Assembly (NCBI RefSeq): GCF_011355085.1
Contig: NZ_VXCP01000027.1
Span: 1-64,000 of the forward strand
Direction of reading: 5' to 3'
Length of the DNA stretch: 64,000 nucleotides
Origin: Pseudomonas akapageensis
GTDB taxonomy: Bacteria; Pseudomonadota; Gammaproteobacteria; Pseudomonadales; Pseudomonadaceae
Part shown: positions 50,920 through 59,047 of the stretch, piece by piece
Position numbering within the stretch: the first letter of the stretch is position 1
How the letters are laid out: each line of letters opens with the position of its first letter
Program-made: the position numbers and the translations under genes
Notes under the pieces: generated by a model
The model's input: only the letters and a program-made list of their open reading frames with translations
Database searches by the model: none
What the model was told of the DNA's origin: nothing

Positions 50920-51675
50920 TCACTGTCCGGGTTGTTGTTGCCCCTCGGCAAATGGATAGGGTTGTTCCCAGCGCTCGAAAATCTCTCGCAGCTCCCCGCT
51001 GGGTACCAGGCTGTCCATGCGTTTATCGAACAATTCCAGCAGCGCCCGCCCACGCGCGGTATTGGCAAAGGCCAGGTACAACGGCAGTTCGGCCAGGTGC
51101 GTGCTCTTGAGCAGCGCAGGGTCCTTGGCCATGCTCTGTACGTATTCGACCTCGGTCAGCGCGTCGATGTAGAAGTCTGTGTGATCGTGCACGAGCATCG
51201 AGACGATACCATTACGCCGCTGCACCTCATCGTAACGTTTGATGTTCGGCAAATAACGCTGGAACTCATAGCCACGAACCCACGCCAGCCGGTATTGCCC
51301 GATGGTCTCGCGTTGCGGCACCGCCTTGCCGGCAAGGCCCAGGGCATAGATGTGATCGACATCGAAGGGCCAGCGCGGGTAGAGGTTTTCGCTGCGCTCC
51401 TGATGATAAGAGCCGACCCAGGCATCGGCTTCGTCCCTTTGGACCAGGCCGACGGCGCGGCTATAGGGCTCGCTACGGGTCCGCACCTTGACCCCGGCTG
51501 GCTCAAACACCTTGCGCAGGATATCCCACGCCAGCCCGGTGCCATCCTTGTTGGTGTAGTCGCTCCACTCCTCGCTGGCGAGGCGGATCTGGGTGGGGGT
51601 TACAGCCGGTGAAGCAGCCCATGCCATCGAGCCTCCCAACACCCAGAGCAGCATCAGCAATCCCCATCCACGCAT
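50920..51675 (-). CDS. Family 3 periplasmic solute-binding protein, orphan
   Basis: This 251-residue protein has a signal peptide (about residues 1-20, ending AWA-A) and a type II binding fold (EEWSDYTNKDGTGLAWDIL, then EPYSRAVGLVQRDEADAWVG). No permease or ATPase is nearby. Similar orphan proteins may act as sensors or as parts of unlinked importers. The ATG at 51675 follows GGGAG; it is 14 bp after pgpA on the same strand. Confidence 0.88.
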   Translation of the reverse strand: MRGWGLLMLLWVLGGSMAWAASPAVTPTQIRLASEEWSDYTNKDGTGLAWDILRKVFEPAGVKVRTRSEPYSRAVGLVQRDEADAWVGSYHQERSENLYPRWPFDVDHIYALGLAGKAVPQRETIGQYRLAWVRGYEFQRYLPNIKRYDEVQRRNGIVSMLVHDHTDFYIDALTEVEYVQSMAKDPALLKSTHLAELPLYLAFANTARGRALLELFDKRMDSLVPSGELREIFERWEQPYPFAEGQQQPGQ

Positions 51676-51688
51676 TCCCTTATCTCCC

Positions 51689-52192
51689 TTAAGTGAAGCT
51701 CCATACGAGGCCTTGCATGGCCAGCCAGGCAAAGACGCCGGCCAGCACATCATCCAGCATAATCCCAATTCCGCCGTGTACGTGCCGGTCGATCCAACGA
51801 ATCGGCCACGGCTTGAGAATATCGAAGAAGCGGAACATCAGGAAACCCGCCAGCAGCCAGTACCAGCCTTCAGGCACGAGCCAAAGGGTTATCCACATGC
51901 CGACCATCTCGTCCCAGACGATGCCCTCGTGGTCATGCACCCGCAAATCATCGGCGACCTTGCCGCACAGCCAGAAGCCGAACAGCATCGTGACCCCAAG
52001 CATCAGCCAATAACCCCAGTCGGGCAACATCTGCCACAACGGTACGAATGGCAGTGCCACGAGCGAGCCCCAGGTGCCAGGGGCTTTGGGCAAGGTCCCC
52101 GAACCGAAGCCAAAGGCGAGAAAATGCCAGGGGTTACGCCAGACCGAAGGCGGAACGTGTTCCGCAGGGACCTGGTTGGGGTGATCAGTCAC
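51689..52192 (-). CDS. pgpA: Phosphatidylglycerophosphatase A
   Basis: This 167-residue inner-membrane phosphatase makes phosphatidylglycerol from its phosphate precursor. FGSGTLPKAPGTWGSLVALP and the acidic WDEMVGMW motif are typical. The GTG start overlaps the thiL stop by four bases, behind GGGAG, in the conserved nusB-thiL-pgpA order. Confidence 0.96.
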   Translation of the reverse strand: MTDHPNQVPAEHVPPSVWRNPWHFLAFGFGSGTLPKAPGTWGSLVALPFVPLWQMLPDWGYWLMLGVTMLFGFWLCGKVADDLRVHDHEGIVWDEMVGMWITLWLVPEGWYWLLAGFLMFRFFDILKPWPIRWIDRHVHGGIGIMLDDVLAGVFAWLAMQGLVWSFT

Positions 52193-53154
52193 GGTGTCTC
52201 CCGAAAATGTTGATAACCCCGGGTTGCCGGGGTGATGTCCTTGCCTTCGCCGTCATGCAGGGTGACGCCCTGCCCCTCGAGCACCTTGCCGATCACCGTT
52301 ATCGGCAAGCCGCTGGCGAGCAGTCCGGGCAGCTCGGCGGCGGGCAAGGTAAAGGCCAGGACATAATCGTCGCCCCCGGCAAGAGCGGCCTGTTGCGCCT
52401 GTGCCGGGTCGAGAAAGGCCCGCAACGCCGCGGACATGGGGATTTTGTCCAGTTCGACCCGCAGCGCCACACTGGAAGCGGCGGCGATATGCCCGCAATC
52501 GGCCAGCAGGCCGTCGGAAATATCCATTGCTGACGTGGCCTTGCCCAAAAGGCTCTGACCGAGGGCGAACTGTGGCGAGGGAGACCAGTATCGGGCCAGC
52601 AGCGGCTCGGCAATGCTCGCCTGCGCGGCGCGCTCACCCAATACCAGCGGCAAGGCCCCTGCCGCGTCACCCAGCGCACCGCCCACGCAAAGCAGATCGC
52701 CCGGCCGCGCGCCGGCACGAGTCAGCGCCTTGCCGGCCGGCACCCGGCCGAATACGGTCATGGTCAGGCTCAAGGGCCCACGGGTGGTGTCGCCGCCGAT
52801 CAAGCTCAACCGGCAGTGTTGCGCCATCTGGTTCAAACCACGGGCAAAGGCTTGCAACCAATCGGCAGAAACCGTCGGCAAGGTCAGCGCAAGGGTGAAT
52901 GCAACAGGAGTGGCCCCCATGGCAGCCAGGTCACTGGCGGCGACAGCAAGGGCGCGTTGCCCAAGGAGAAAGGGGTCGCTGGCGTCGGGGAAATGGACCC
53001 CTGCGACCAGGGTGTCGGTCGAAATCGCCAGTTGTTCACCGGCCGGGACAGCCAGCAGGGCGCAGTCGTCACCAATACCCAGGGCAACGCCTTCGCCCGC
53101 CTGCGCACAGGGCGCAGCGGCGAAGTAGTGTCGGATCAGCTCAAACTCGCCCAT
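52189..53154 (-). CDS. thiL: Thiamine-monophosphate kinase
   Basis: This 321-residue AIR-synthase-fold kinase phosphorylates thiamine monophosphate to thiamine diphosphate, the cofactor used by Dxs and IolD in this same window. MGEFELIRHYF at the start, GIGDDCALL, STDTLVAGVHF and MDISDGLLAD are diagnostic. The ATG at 53154 begins the conserved MGEFELI; a longer frame begins five codons earlier. It lies 18 bp after nusB. Confidence 0.96.
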   Translation of the reverse strand: MGEFELIRHYFAAAPCAQAGEGVALGIGDDCALLAVPAGEQLAISTDTLVAGVHFPDASDPFLLGQRALAVAASDLAAMGATPVAFTLALTLPTVSADWLQAFARGLNQMAQHCRLSLIGGDTTRGPLSLTMTVFGRVPAGKALTRAGARPGDLLCVGGALGDAAGALPLVLGERAAQASIAEPLLARYWSPSPQFALGQSLLGKATSAMDISDGLLADCGHIAAASSVALRVELDKIPMSAALRAFLDPAQAQQAALAGGDDYVLAFTLPAAELPGLLASGLPITVIGKVLEGQGVTLHDGEGKDITPATRGYQHFRETP

Positions 53155-53172
53155 TAGCCGCAAGCGCAACGA

Positions 53173-53673
53173 TCAGCGCTTGAATGCCTTGACTTCGGCT
53201 TCGCGAAGACGCGGCGCCAGCTTGTCCAGCACACCGTTGACGAACTTGTGGCCATCGGTGGAACCGTAGACCTTGGCCAGCTCGATGCCCTCGTTGATCA
53301 CAACGCGGTACGGTACGTCGACGCGCTTGAGCAACTCCCAGGTGGACAGGCGCAGGACCGCCAGTTCGACCGGGTCGAGTTCATCGATGGTGATGTCCAT
53401 GCACGGTGCCAACAACGCATCGATTTCTGCCTTGCAGGCGGGAACGCCGTGCAGGATCTCGCGGAAATAGGCGCCGTCGATATCGCTGAAATCGTTGTCG
53501 ACCCGAAATTGCGCTTCGATCTCGTTCAGCGAATGCTTGGCCATGTGCCATTGATACAGGGCCTGCGTCGCGAGCTGACGGGCTTCGCGGCGCTTGGCGC
53601 TCTTCGATGGCTTGCCAGCAGCGGCTGGTTTTGGATCGCGCGGGTTGAAACGATCGCTTTCGTCGCTAATCAC
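53173..53673 (-). CDS. nusB: Transcription antitermination factor NusB
   Basis: This 166-residue helical protein binds boxA RNA with S10 in rRNA antitermination. SAKRREARQLATQALYQWH and DVPYRVVINEGIELAKVYGS are conserved, with the pseudomonad N-terminal extension. The start is a GTG that overlaps the ribE stop by four bases and sits behind GGAGG. Confidence 0.96.
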   Translation of the reverse strand: MISDESDRFNPRDPKPAAAGKPSKSAKRREARQLATQALYQWHMAKHSLNEIEAQFRVDNDFSDIDGAYFREILHGVPACKAEIDALLAPCMDITIDELDPVELAVLRLSTWELLKRVDVPYRVVINEGIELAKVYGSTDGHKFVNGVLDKLAPRLREAEVKAFKR

Positions 53674-54146
53674 TTGGCCTCCAACTGCGCCAGCAGACTG
53701 ACCATTTCCAGAGCGGACAGGGCAGCTTCAGCACCTTTGTTGCCGGCCTTGGTGCCGGAACGTTCGATGGCCTGTTCGATCGAGTCGACGGTCAGTACGC
53801 CGAAGGAGACCGGTACGCCGAACTCCATGGAAACCTGAGCCAGGCCCTTGGTGCACTCGCCCGCCACGTATTCGAAATGCGGGGTACCACCACGAATGAC
53901 CGCGCCGAGCGCGATGATCGCAGCGTATTCGCTTTGCTGGGCGACTTTCTGTGCAACCAGCGGGATCTCGAACGCGCCAGGAGCACGGATGATGGTGATG
54001 TCGCTTTCGCTGACGCCATGGCGAACCAGGGCATCAACGGCACCGCTTACCAGGCTTTCGACAACGAAGCTGTTGAAGCGGCCAACCACCAAAGCATAGC
54101 GACCTTTGGGGGCAATGAAGGTACCTTCGATGGTCTTCAGGGTCAT
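53670..54146 (-). CDS. ribE: 6,7-dimethyl-8-ribityllumazine synthase
   Basis: This 158-residue enzyme (also called RibH) condenses the ribityl pyrimidine with dihydroxybutanone phosphate. VVGRFNSFVVESL, PGAFEIPLVAQ and the GAVIRGGTPHFEYV loop with the catalytic His are present. It forms capsid-like or decameric assemblies in the cytosol. It is coupled to nusB by overlap and lies 89 bp after ribB, across a hairpin. Confidence 0.97.
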   Translation of the reverse strand: MTLKTIEGTFIAPKGRYALVVGRFNSFVVESLVSGAVDALVRHGVSESDITIIRAPGAFEIPLVAQKVAQQSEYAAIIALGAVIRGGTPHFEYVAGECTKGLAQVSMEFGVPVSFGVLTVDSIEQAIERSGTKAGNKGAEAALSALEMVSLLAQLEAK

Positions 54147-54170
54147 TCAGGCATTCTCATCTTAAAGAGC

Positions 54171-54192
54171 CAGGCCGCCCGGATGCGGCCTG
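54171..54192. terminator. Hairpin between ribB and ribE
   Basis: CAGGCCGC and GCGGCCTG pair perfectly around six bases in the 89-bp gap. Read leftward, only a short CTTT follows, so partial termination or attenuation between ribB and ribE is the most that can be claimed. Confidence 0.4.
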
Positions 54193-54235
54193 CAGGAGTT
54201 GGGGTCACGAATTCAAGCCAGAAAATGCGCTGTCT

Positions 54236-55327
54236 TTATTCGGAGGGCACGTATTCTACAACTTCCAGATCGAATCCGGATATCGCATTGAACTTCATTG
54301 GCGAACTCATCAGGCGCATTTTGCGCACGCCGAGGTCGCGCAGGATCTGCGAACCGGCACCGACGGTGCTGTAGGTGGTCGGGGTTTTCGCCGTCGCGCT
54401 CTCGGCACTTTCGCGGATATGCGCCAGCAGAACGTCGCCGTCCAGTGGGTGGCCGAGCAACAGCACGACACCGCTGCCCGCCTCTGCCACCGCGCTCATG
54501 GCGGCGCGCAGGCTCCAGCGGCCGGGCTGCTTGACCATCAACAGGTCGCGCAACGGGTCCATGTTGTGCACCCGGACCAGGGTCGGCTCTTCGGCGCAGA
54601 TGTTGCCCAGGGTCAGGGCCATGTGCACGTCGCCTTCCACCGAATCCCGGTAGGTGACCAGGTTGAACTGGCCCAGTTCGCTGTCCAGTGGCTGCTCGGC
54701 AATCCGCTGAACGGTACGTTCGTGGATCATCCGGTAGTGGATCAGGTCGGCGATGGTGCCGATCTTGATGCCGTGTTCGGCGGCAAAGGTTTCCAGCTCG
54801 GCACGACGGGACATGGTGCCGTCATCGTTCATCACTTCGCAGATCACGCCGCTTGGCTCGAAACCGGCCATGCGCGCCAGGTCGCAGGCAGCTTCGGTGT
54901 GGCCGGCGCGTGCCAGCGTGCCGCCGGCCTGGGCCATCAGCGGGAATATATGACCCGGGCTGACGATGTCTTCGGCCTTGGCGTCGCGGGCGGCAGCGGC
55001 TTGCACGGTACGCGCACGGTCGGCTGCGGAAATACCGGTGGTGACACCGGTGGCCGCCTCGATCGAGACGGTGAACTTGGTGCCGAAGCCCGAACCGTTG
55101 CGCGGCGCCATGAGCGGCAGCTTGAGCAGCTCGCAGCGGTCGCGGGTCATGGGCATGCAGATCAGGCCACGGGCGTGCTTGGCCATGAAGTTGATGTGCT
55201 CGGCCTTGCAGCATTCGGCGGCCATGATCAGGTCGCCTTCATTCTCGCGGTCTTCGTCATCCATCAGGATGACCATCTTGCCTTGGCGAATATCTTCTAC
55301 CAGTTCTTCGATGCTGTTGAGCGCCAC
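54236..55327 (-). CDS. ribB: 3,4-dihydroxy-2-butanone 4-phosphate synthase with RibA-like tail
   Basis: In this 363-residue protein, residues 1-205 are an intact RibB domain (DDEDRENEGDLIMAAE, then GHTEAACDLARMAG) that makes dihydroxybutanone phosphate from ribulose 5-phosphate. The C-terminal half resembles GTP cyclohydrolase II but lacks the three zinc cysteines and the GRGIGL stretch, so it should be inactive. This matches the RibBX-type fusion known in gamma-proteobacteria, and a complete ribA is present at 50190. Confidence 0.95.
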   Translation of the reverse strand: MALNSIEELVEDIRQGKMVILMDDEDRENEGDLIMAAECCKAEHINFMAKHARGLICMPMTRDRCELLKLPLMAPRNGSGFGTKFTVSIEAATGVTTGISAADRARTVQAAAARDAKAEDIVSPGHIFPLMAQAGGTLARAGHTEAACDLARMAGFEPSGVICEVMNDDGTMSRRAELETFAAEHGIKIGTIADLIHYRMIHERTVQRIAEQPLDSELGQFNLVTYRDSVEGDVHMALTLGNICAEEPTLVRVHNMDPLRDLLMVKQPGRWSLRAAMSAVAEAGSGVVLLLGHPLDGDVLLAHIRESAESATAKTPTTYSTVGAGSQILRDLGVRKMRLMSSPMKFNAISGFDLEVVEYVPSE

Positions 55328-55345
55328 GCGGCACCCCCTTTCAAT

Positions 55346-56008
55346 TCAGGATTTGAGGTAGCCGTTGGCGGCCAGGAAACTTTCAGTAATGCCGCCCTTC
55401 GCGGGTTCGGCGGCCTTGTCACCGAGCAACAGGCGCTCCAGGTAACGGGCCAGCAGGTCGACTTCCAGATTGACCCGACGCCCCGGACGGTAATCGGCCA
55501 TGATGGTTTCGGCCAGGGTGTGCGGGACGATGGTCAGCTCGAACTCGGCGCCATCGACTGCGTTCACGGTCAGGCTGGTGCCGTCGACCGTGATCGAGCC
55601 TTTGTGCGCGATGTACTTGGCCAGTTCTTTCGGCGCGCGGACGCGGAACTGGATGGCGCGAGCGTTATCGCTGCGCGAAACCACCTCGCCGACGCCGTCG
55701 ACGTGGCCGCTGACCAGGTGACCGCCCAGGCGGGTGGTCGGCGTCAGAGCCTTCTCCAGGTTGACCCGGCTACCGCTCTTGAGATCGATGAACGCCGTGC
55801 AATCGAGGGTTTCGCGGCTGACGTCGGCCCAGAAGCCATCGCCCGGCAGCTCCACAGCCGTCAGGCAGACGCCATTGACCGCAATACTGTCGCCCAGTTT
55901 GACATCACCCAGGTCGAGTTTGCCCGTCTCTACATAAACCCGCACATCACCGCCCTTGGGGGTCAATGAACGGATGCTGCCGATGGATTCGATAATGCCG
56001 GTAAACAT
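55346..56008 (-). CDS. ribC: Riboflavin synthase, alpha chain
   Basis: This 220-residue enzyme dismutates two lumazines to riboflavin. It has two similar barrel domains: MFTGIIE at the N-terminus, VNGVCLTAV and GHLVSGHVDG in the first, and DGTSLTVN in the second. It lies between ribD (45 bp) and ribB (18 bp). It is also called RibE in some nomenclatures. Confidence 0.96.
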   Translation of the reverse strand: MFTGIIESIGSIRSLTPKGGDVRVYVETGKLDLGDVKLGDSIAVNGVCLTAVELPGDGFWADVSRETLDCTAFIDLKSGSRVNLEKALTPTTRLGGHLVSGHVDGVGEVVSRSDNARAIQFRVRAPKELAKYIAHKGSITVDGTSLTVNAVDGAEFELTIVPHTLAETIMADYRPGRRVNLEVDLLARYLERLLLGDKAAEPAKGGITESFLAANGYLKS

Positions 56009-56053
56009 GAGTCCTCCTCGAGAACAGGGCTGGCGCTGGGCGCAAGCCGGAAA

Positions 56054-57190
56054 TTATACGCTGAGCGCAGGCTCTGGTATGGCAGTAACTTGCCAATCAT
56101 CGCCCACCGCACGCATTTCTACGATCTTCAGTGTCGGCGCTTCGCTCATCCGTGCCATCGGCCATTCGAACAAGGGCCGGGCGCTGGAGCCGAGAAACTT
56201 GCCGGCGATGAACAGCCGGTACTCATCGACCAGCCCCTGGCGGGCAAAAGCACCGGCCAGTCGTGGGCCGGCCTCGACCAGCACTTCGCTGACGCCGCGT
56301 CCGGCCAGTTCGACCAACAGCCCGCGCAGATCAACATGGCCGTCGCTGCCCGGCATCGCCAGCAATTCCAGCCCGGCCTGCTCATAGCGCTCATGCGCCT
56401 GGCCCGCATCGCAGGTCACCACCAGTGCCGTGCCAGCCTGAAAGAATGGAACATCGAGCGGCGTACGCAGGCGCCCGTCGATCAACACCCGCAGGGGCGG
56501 TCGCGCCCGGGCCAGTGCGGCCAGTTCCGGCTCGAGCCCCAACTCATCGGCGCGTACGGTCATGCGGGCGTTATCGGCGATGACGCTTTCGGCACTGGTC
56601 AGCACGACACTGGAGCGAGCCCGCAGGCGCTGCACGGCCGAGCGTGCCGCCGGACCGGTAATCCATTGGCTTTCGCCACTCGCCATGGCGGTACGGCCAT
56701 CCAGGCTCATCGCCATTTTGACCCGCACATACGGCAGGCCATGCTCCATACGCTTGATGAACCCGGGGTTGAGCGCCCGCGCTTCACTTTCCAGAACGCC
56801 ACTCGAGACCTCGATACCCGCCTCGGCCAGGCGCTGCAAGCCGCGACCGGCCACTTCAGGGTTCGGGTCCTGCATGGCGGCCACCACCCGGGCGACGCCG
56901 GCCTTGACCAGGGCATCGGCACAGGGCGGTGTACGGCCATGATGGCTGCAGGGTTCAAGAGTGACATAGGCGGTCGCGCCCAATGCCTGCGCGCCGGCCT
57001 GGCGCAGGGCATGTACTTCGGCATGGGGTTCGCCGGCCCGTACGTGCCAGCCTTCTCCGACAACCTGGCCATCGCGCACGATCACACAACCGACCCGCGG
57101 GTTGGGATGCGTCGAATAGAGGCCCTTGCGCGCCAGTTCCAGGGCGCGCGCCATGTAGTGGGCGTCGAGCACCCTTTGCTCAGCTGGCAT
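56054..57190 (-). CDS. ribD: Bifunctional pyrimidine deaminase/reductase
   Basis: This 378-residue protein has a deaminase domain with zinc site HAEVHAL and PCSHHGRTPPC (residues 1-145) and a reductase domain from about residue 150 (VKMAMSLDGRTAMASGESQWITG). It carries out the second and third steps of riboflavin synthesis. The ATG at 57190 overlaps the nrdR end region by -2 bp; a GTG two codons upstream is possible. Confidence 0.95.
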   Translation of the reverse strand: MPAEQRVLDAHYMARALELARKGLYSTHPNPRVGCVIVRDGQVVGEGWHVRAGEPHAEVHALRQAGAQALGATAYVTLEPCSHHGRTPPCADALVKAGVARVVAAMQDPNPEVAGRGLQRLAEAGIEVSSGVLESEARALNPGFIKRMEHGLPYVRVKMAMSLDGRTAMASGESQWITGPAARSAVQRLRARSSVVLTSAESVIADNARMTVRADELGLEPELAALARARPPLRVLIDGRLRTPLDVPFFQAGTALVVTCDAGQAHERYEQAGLELLAMPGSDGHVDLRGLLVELAGRGVSEVLVEAGPRLAGAFARQGLVDEYRLFIAGKFLGSSARPLFEWPMARMSEAPTLKIVEMRAVGDDWQVTAIPEPALSV

Positions 57191-57192
57191 AG

Positions 57193-57657
57193 TCACTCTT
57201 TGGCTGGCTCGCGGGCCAGGCGGTCGATTTCTTCGCGGAATTCGTCGAGATCCTGAAAGCGTCGGTAAACCGAGGCGAAACGGATATAGGCGACCTCATC
57301 GAGCTTCTGCAGCTCGGCCATCACCAACTCGCCGACGACCAGCGACTTGACTTCACGCTCACCGGTGGCGCGCAGCTTGTGCTTGATATGCGCCAGCGCC
57401 GCTTCCAGACGCTCGACACTGACCGGGCGCTTTTCCAGCGCTCGCTGCATGCCGGCACGCAGTTTTTCTTCGTCGAACGGCTGGCGGCTGCCGTCCTGTT
57501 TGATCAGACGCGGCAATACCAACTCAGCCGTTTCAAAGGTCGTGAAACGCTCGCCGCAGGCCAGGCACTCGCGGCGCCGGCGGACTTGCTCGCCCTCGGC
57601 GACGAGTCGCGAGTCGATGACCTTGGTGTCGTTGGCACCGCAAAAGGGACAGTGCAT
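57193..57657 (-). CDS. nrdR: Ribonucleotide reductase repressor NrdR
   Basis: This 154-residue repressor has an N-terminal zinc ribbon (CPFC at 3-6 and CLAC at 31-34) and an ATP-cone domain (about 49-139) that senses dATP/ATP. It represses nrd genes elsewhere. The ATG at 57657 begins the conserved MHCPFCG. It heads the leftward riboflavin/thiamine block, with ribD two bases downstream. Confidence 0.97.
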   Translation of the reverse strand: MHCPFCGANDTKVIDSRLVAEGEQVRRRRECLACGERFTTFETAELVLPRLIKQDGSRQPFDEEKLRAGMQRALEKRPVSVERLEAALAHIKHKLRATGEREVKSLVVGELVMAELQKLDEVAYIRFASVYRRFQDLDEFREEIDRLAREPAKE

Positions 57658-57762
57658 GGTGGCAGGCAACAAAAAAAGGGAGGGTCATGTTAGCGCATCC
57701 CACTGGCAAGACAAGCCAAAGGGGTTACCATCGGCGCAGGATTAATGCCCTGGGAGACATCA

Positions 57763-58212
57763 ATGTCATTTCGAGCGCTCGTTATGCTCAGCTTCGCCAG
57801 CTTGCTCGTTGCCTGCAGCAGTGACACGCCCAAACCTGAATCGACCCAGACTGAGCCACCGGCAACCGCACGGGCACAGCCCAACCTGGGGCCACTGCCC
57901 GCTTATCAGCGCGAGTTGAGCGGCTCATTGCTGGGTGTACCGGCCGGTGCAGAGGTCGAACTGGCCTTGCTGGTCATCGACGAACGCAGCCGGCCGCAAC
58001 GCCTGATCGCCAGCAGCAAGCTCAATGGCACCAATCAGCCGCTGCCGTTCCAGCTGCGCTTCAACCCCGAATCATTTCCTGCCGGGGCACGGGTCGAGCT
58101 GCGGGGTCGCGCCAGCCAGTCCGGACAGTTGATCCTGCACCTGCCTTCGCGGCGCATCAGTCAGCCAACGACCCAGGTGCTTGGACCACTGCAATTCGAA
58201 AAGGCCCCGTGA
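57763..58212 (+). CDS. YbaY-type lipoprotein
   Basis: This 149-residue precursor has the lipobox LVAC, followed by Ser-Ser, so an outer-membrane lipoprotein is expected. The body has YQRELSGSLLGVPAGAEVELALLVIDERSRP, typical of the YbaY family of beta-sandwich lipoproteins of unknown function. The ATG at 57763 lies behind GGGAG. The next gene, a methyltransferase, overlaps the stop codon. Confidence 0.87.
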   Translation: MSFRALVMLSFASLLVACSSDTPKPESTQTEPPATARAQPNLGPLPAYQRELSGSLLGVPAGAEVELALLVIDERSRPQRLIASSKLNGTNQPLPFQLRFNPESFPAGARVELRGRASQSGQLILHLPSRRISQPTTQVLGPLQFEKAP

Positions 58213-58862
58213 TGCCCGTCGCCCATCTGCAAAAGGCCTTGAGCGAACTGATTGGCGACGCGCAATTGGTCGTCAGCGAACTGCCCGATACTGCGCTGAA
58301 ACTGTGGTTGATCGACGCCGAAAACATGGATCGCGCCTTCACCCAGGAAGAAACCCGGCGCATTCTCCATGAGCCGCCTTACTGGAGCTTCTGCTGGGCC
58401 AGCGGCCTGGCGATGGCCCGCTATCTGGCCGAGCAGCCACATTGGGTCGAAGGCAAGCGAGTGCTGGATTTCGGCGCCGGCTCCGGGGTGGCGGCGATTG
58501 CCGCAGCCAAGGCCGGCGCGCTGGAAGTGGTGGCCTGCGACCTTGACCCGCTGGCGATCGAAGCCTGCCGAGCGAATGCCGCGCTCAATGGCGTCGAGCT
58601 GCAGTACTCGACGGATTTCTTCGAAGAGGCCGATCGCTTCGACCTGATTCTGGTCGCCGATGTGCTCTACGACCGGGCCAACCTGCCGCTGCTCGATGAG
58701 TTCCTCAGCCGCGGCCGCGAAGCGCTGGTGGCTGACTCGCGAGTGCGGGATTTCCGGCATCCGATCTATCAGCGGCTGGAGATGCTCGAGGCGTTTACCT
58801 TGCCGGATCTGGCGGAACCGATGGAGTTTCGTAATGTGAGTCTGTATCACGCGCGGCGTTAG
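58212..58862 (+). CDS. Class I SAM-dependent methyltransferase
   Basis: This 216-residue methyltransferase has the SAM-binding motif LDFGAGSGVAAIAAAKAGA, then ACDLDPLA and LVADVLYDRAN. It resembles the ETFB-lysine/PrmA-related group of protein methyltransferases. The substrate is unknown. The ATG overlaps the stop of the lipoprotein gene (TGATG); a GTG one codon earlier is also possible. Confidence 0.9.
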   Translation: MPVAHLQKALSELIGDAQLVVSELPDTALKLWLIDAENMDRAFTQEETRRILHEPPYWSFCWASGLAMARYLAEQPHWVEGKRVLDFGAGSGVAAIAAAKAGALEVVACDLDPLAIEACRANAALNGVELQYSTDFFEEADRFDLILVADVLYDRANLPLLDEFLSRGREALVADSRVRDFRHPIYQRLEMLEAFTLPDLAEPMEFRNVSLYHARR

Positions 58863-58878
58863 TGACGACCCCATCGCT

Positions 58879-58985
58879 TGTAGCCGCTGCCGCAGGCTGC
58901 GCTCGCCTGCGCAAGCAGGCGCAGGATCTCAAGATCGCCAGGGAGCCCCTGCGGGCCTCCAGCGCAGCCTGCGGCAGCGGCTACA
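58879..58985. repeat. REP-like inverted repeat pair, third type
   Basis: Two 25-bp arms, TGTAGCCGCTGCCGCAGGC... at 58879-58903 and its exact complement at 58961-58985, flank a GC-rich centre. It lies between the methyltransferase and thioredoxin genes. It is the third distinct REP-type sequence in the window. Confidence 0.87.
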
Positions 58986-59047
58986 GACTTTCAGCCAACC
59001 CACCCAGCCTTTATAGTTACCCCATTCAACGCTCACCGAGATTCCCC

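Noticed and set aside
53170..57660. Possible FMN riboswitch in the riboflavin block
   Set aside because: I looked for the conserved RFN core in the gaps before ribD, ribC, ribB and ribE and found none; the gaps are mostly too short.
44849..58985. REP pairs as possible CRISPR repeats
   Set aside because: Each is a single inverted pair without regularly spaced direct repeats, and no cas gene is present.
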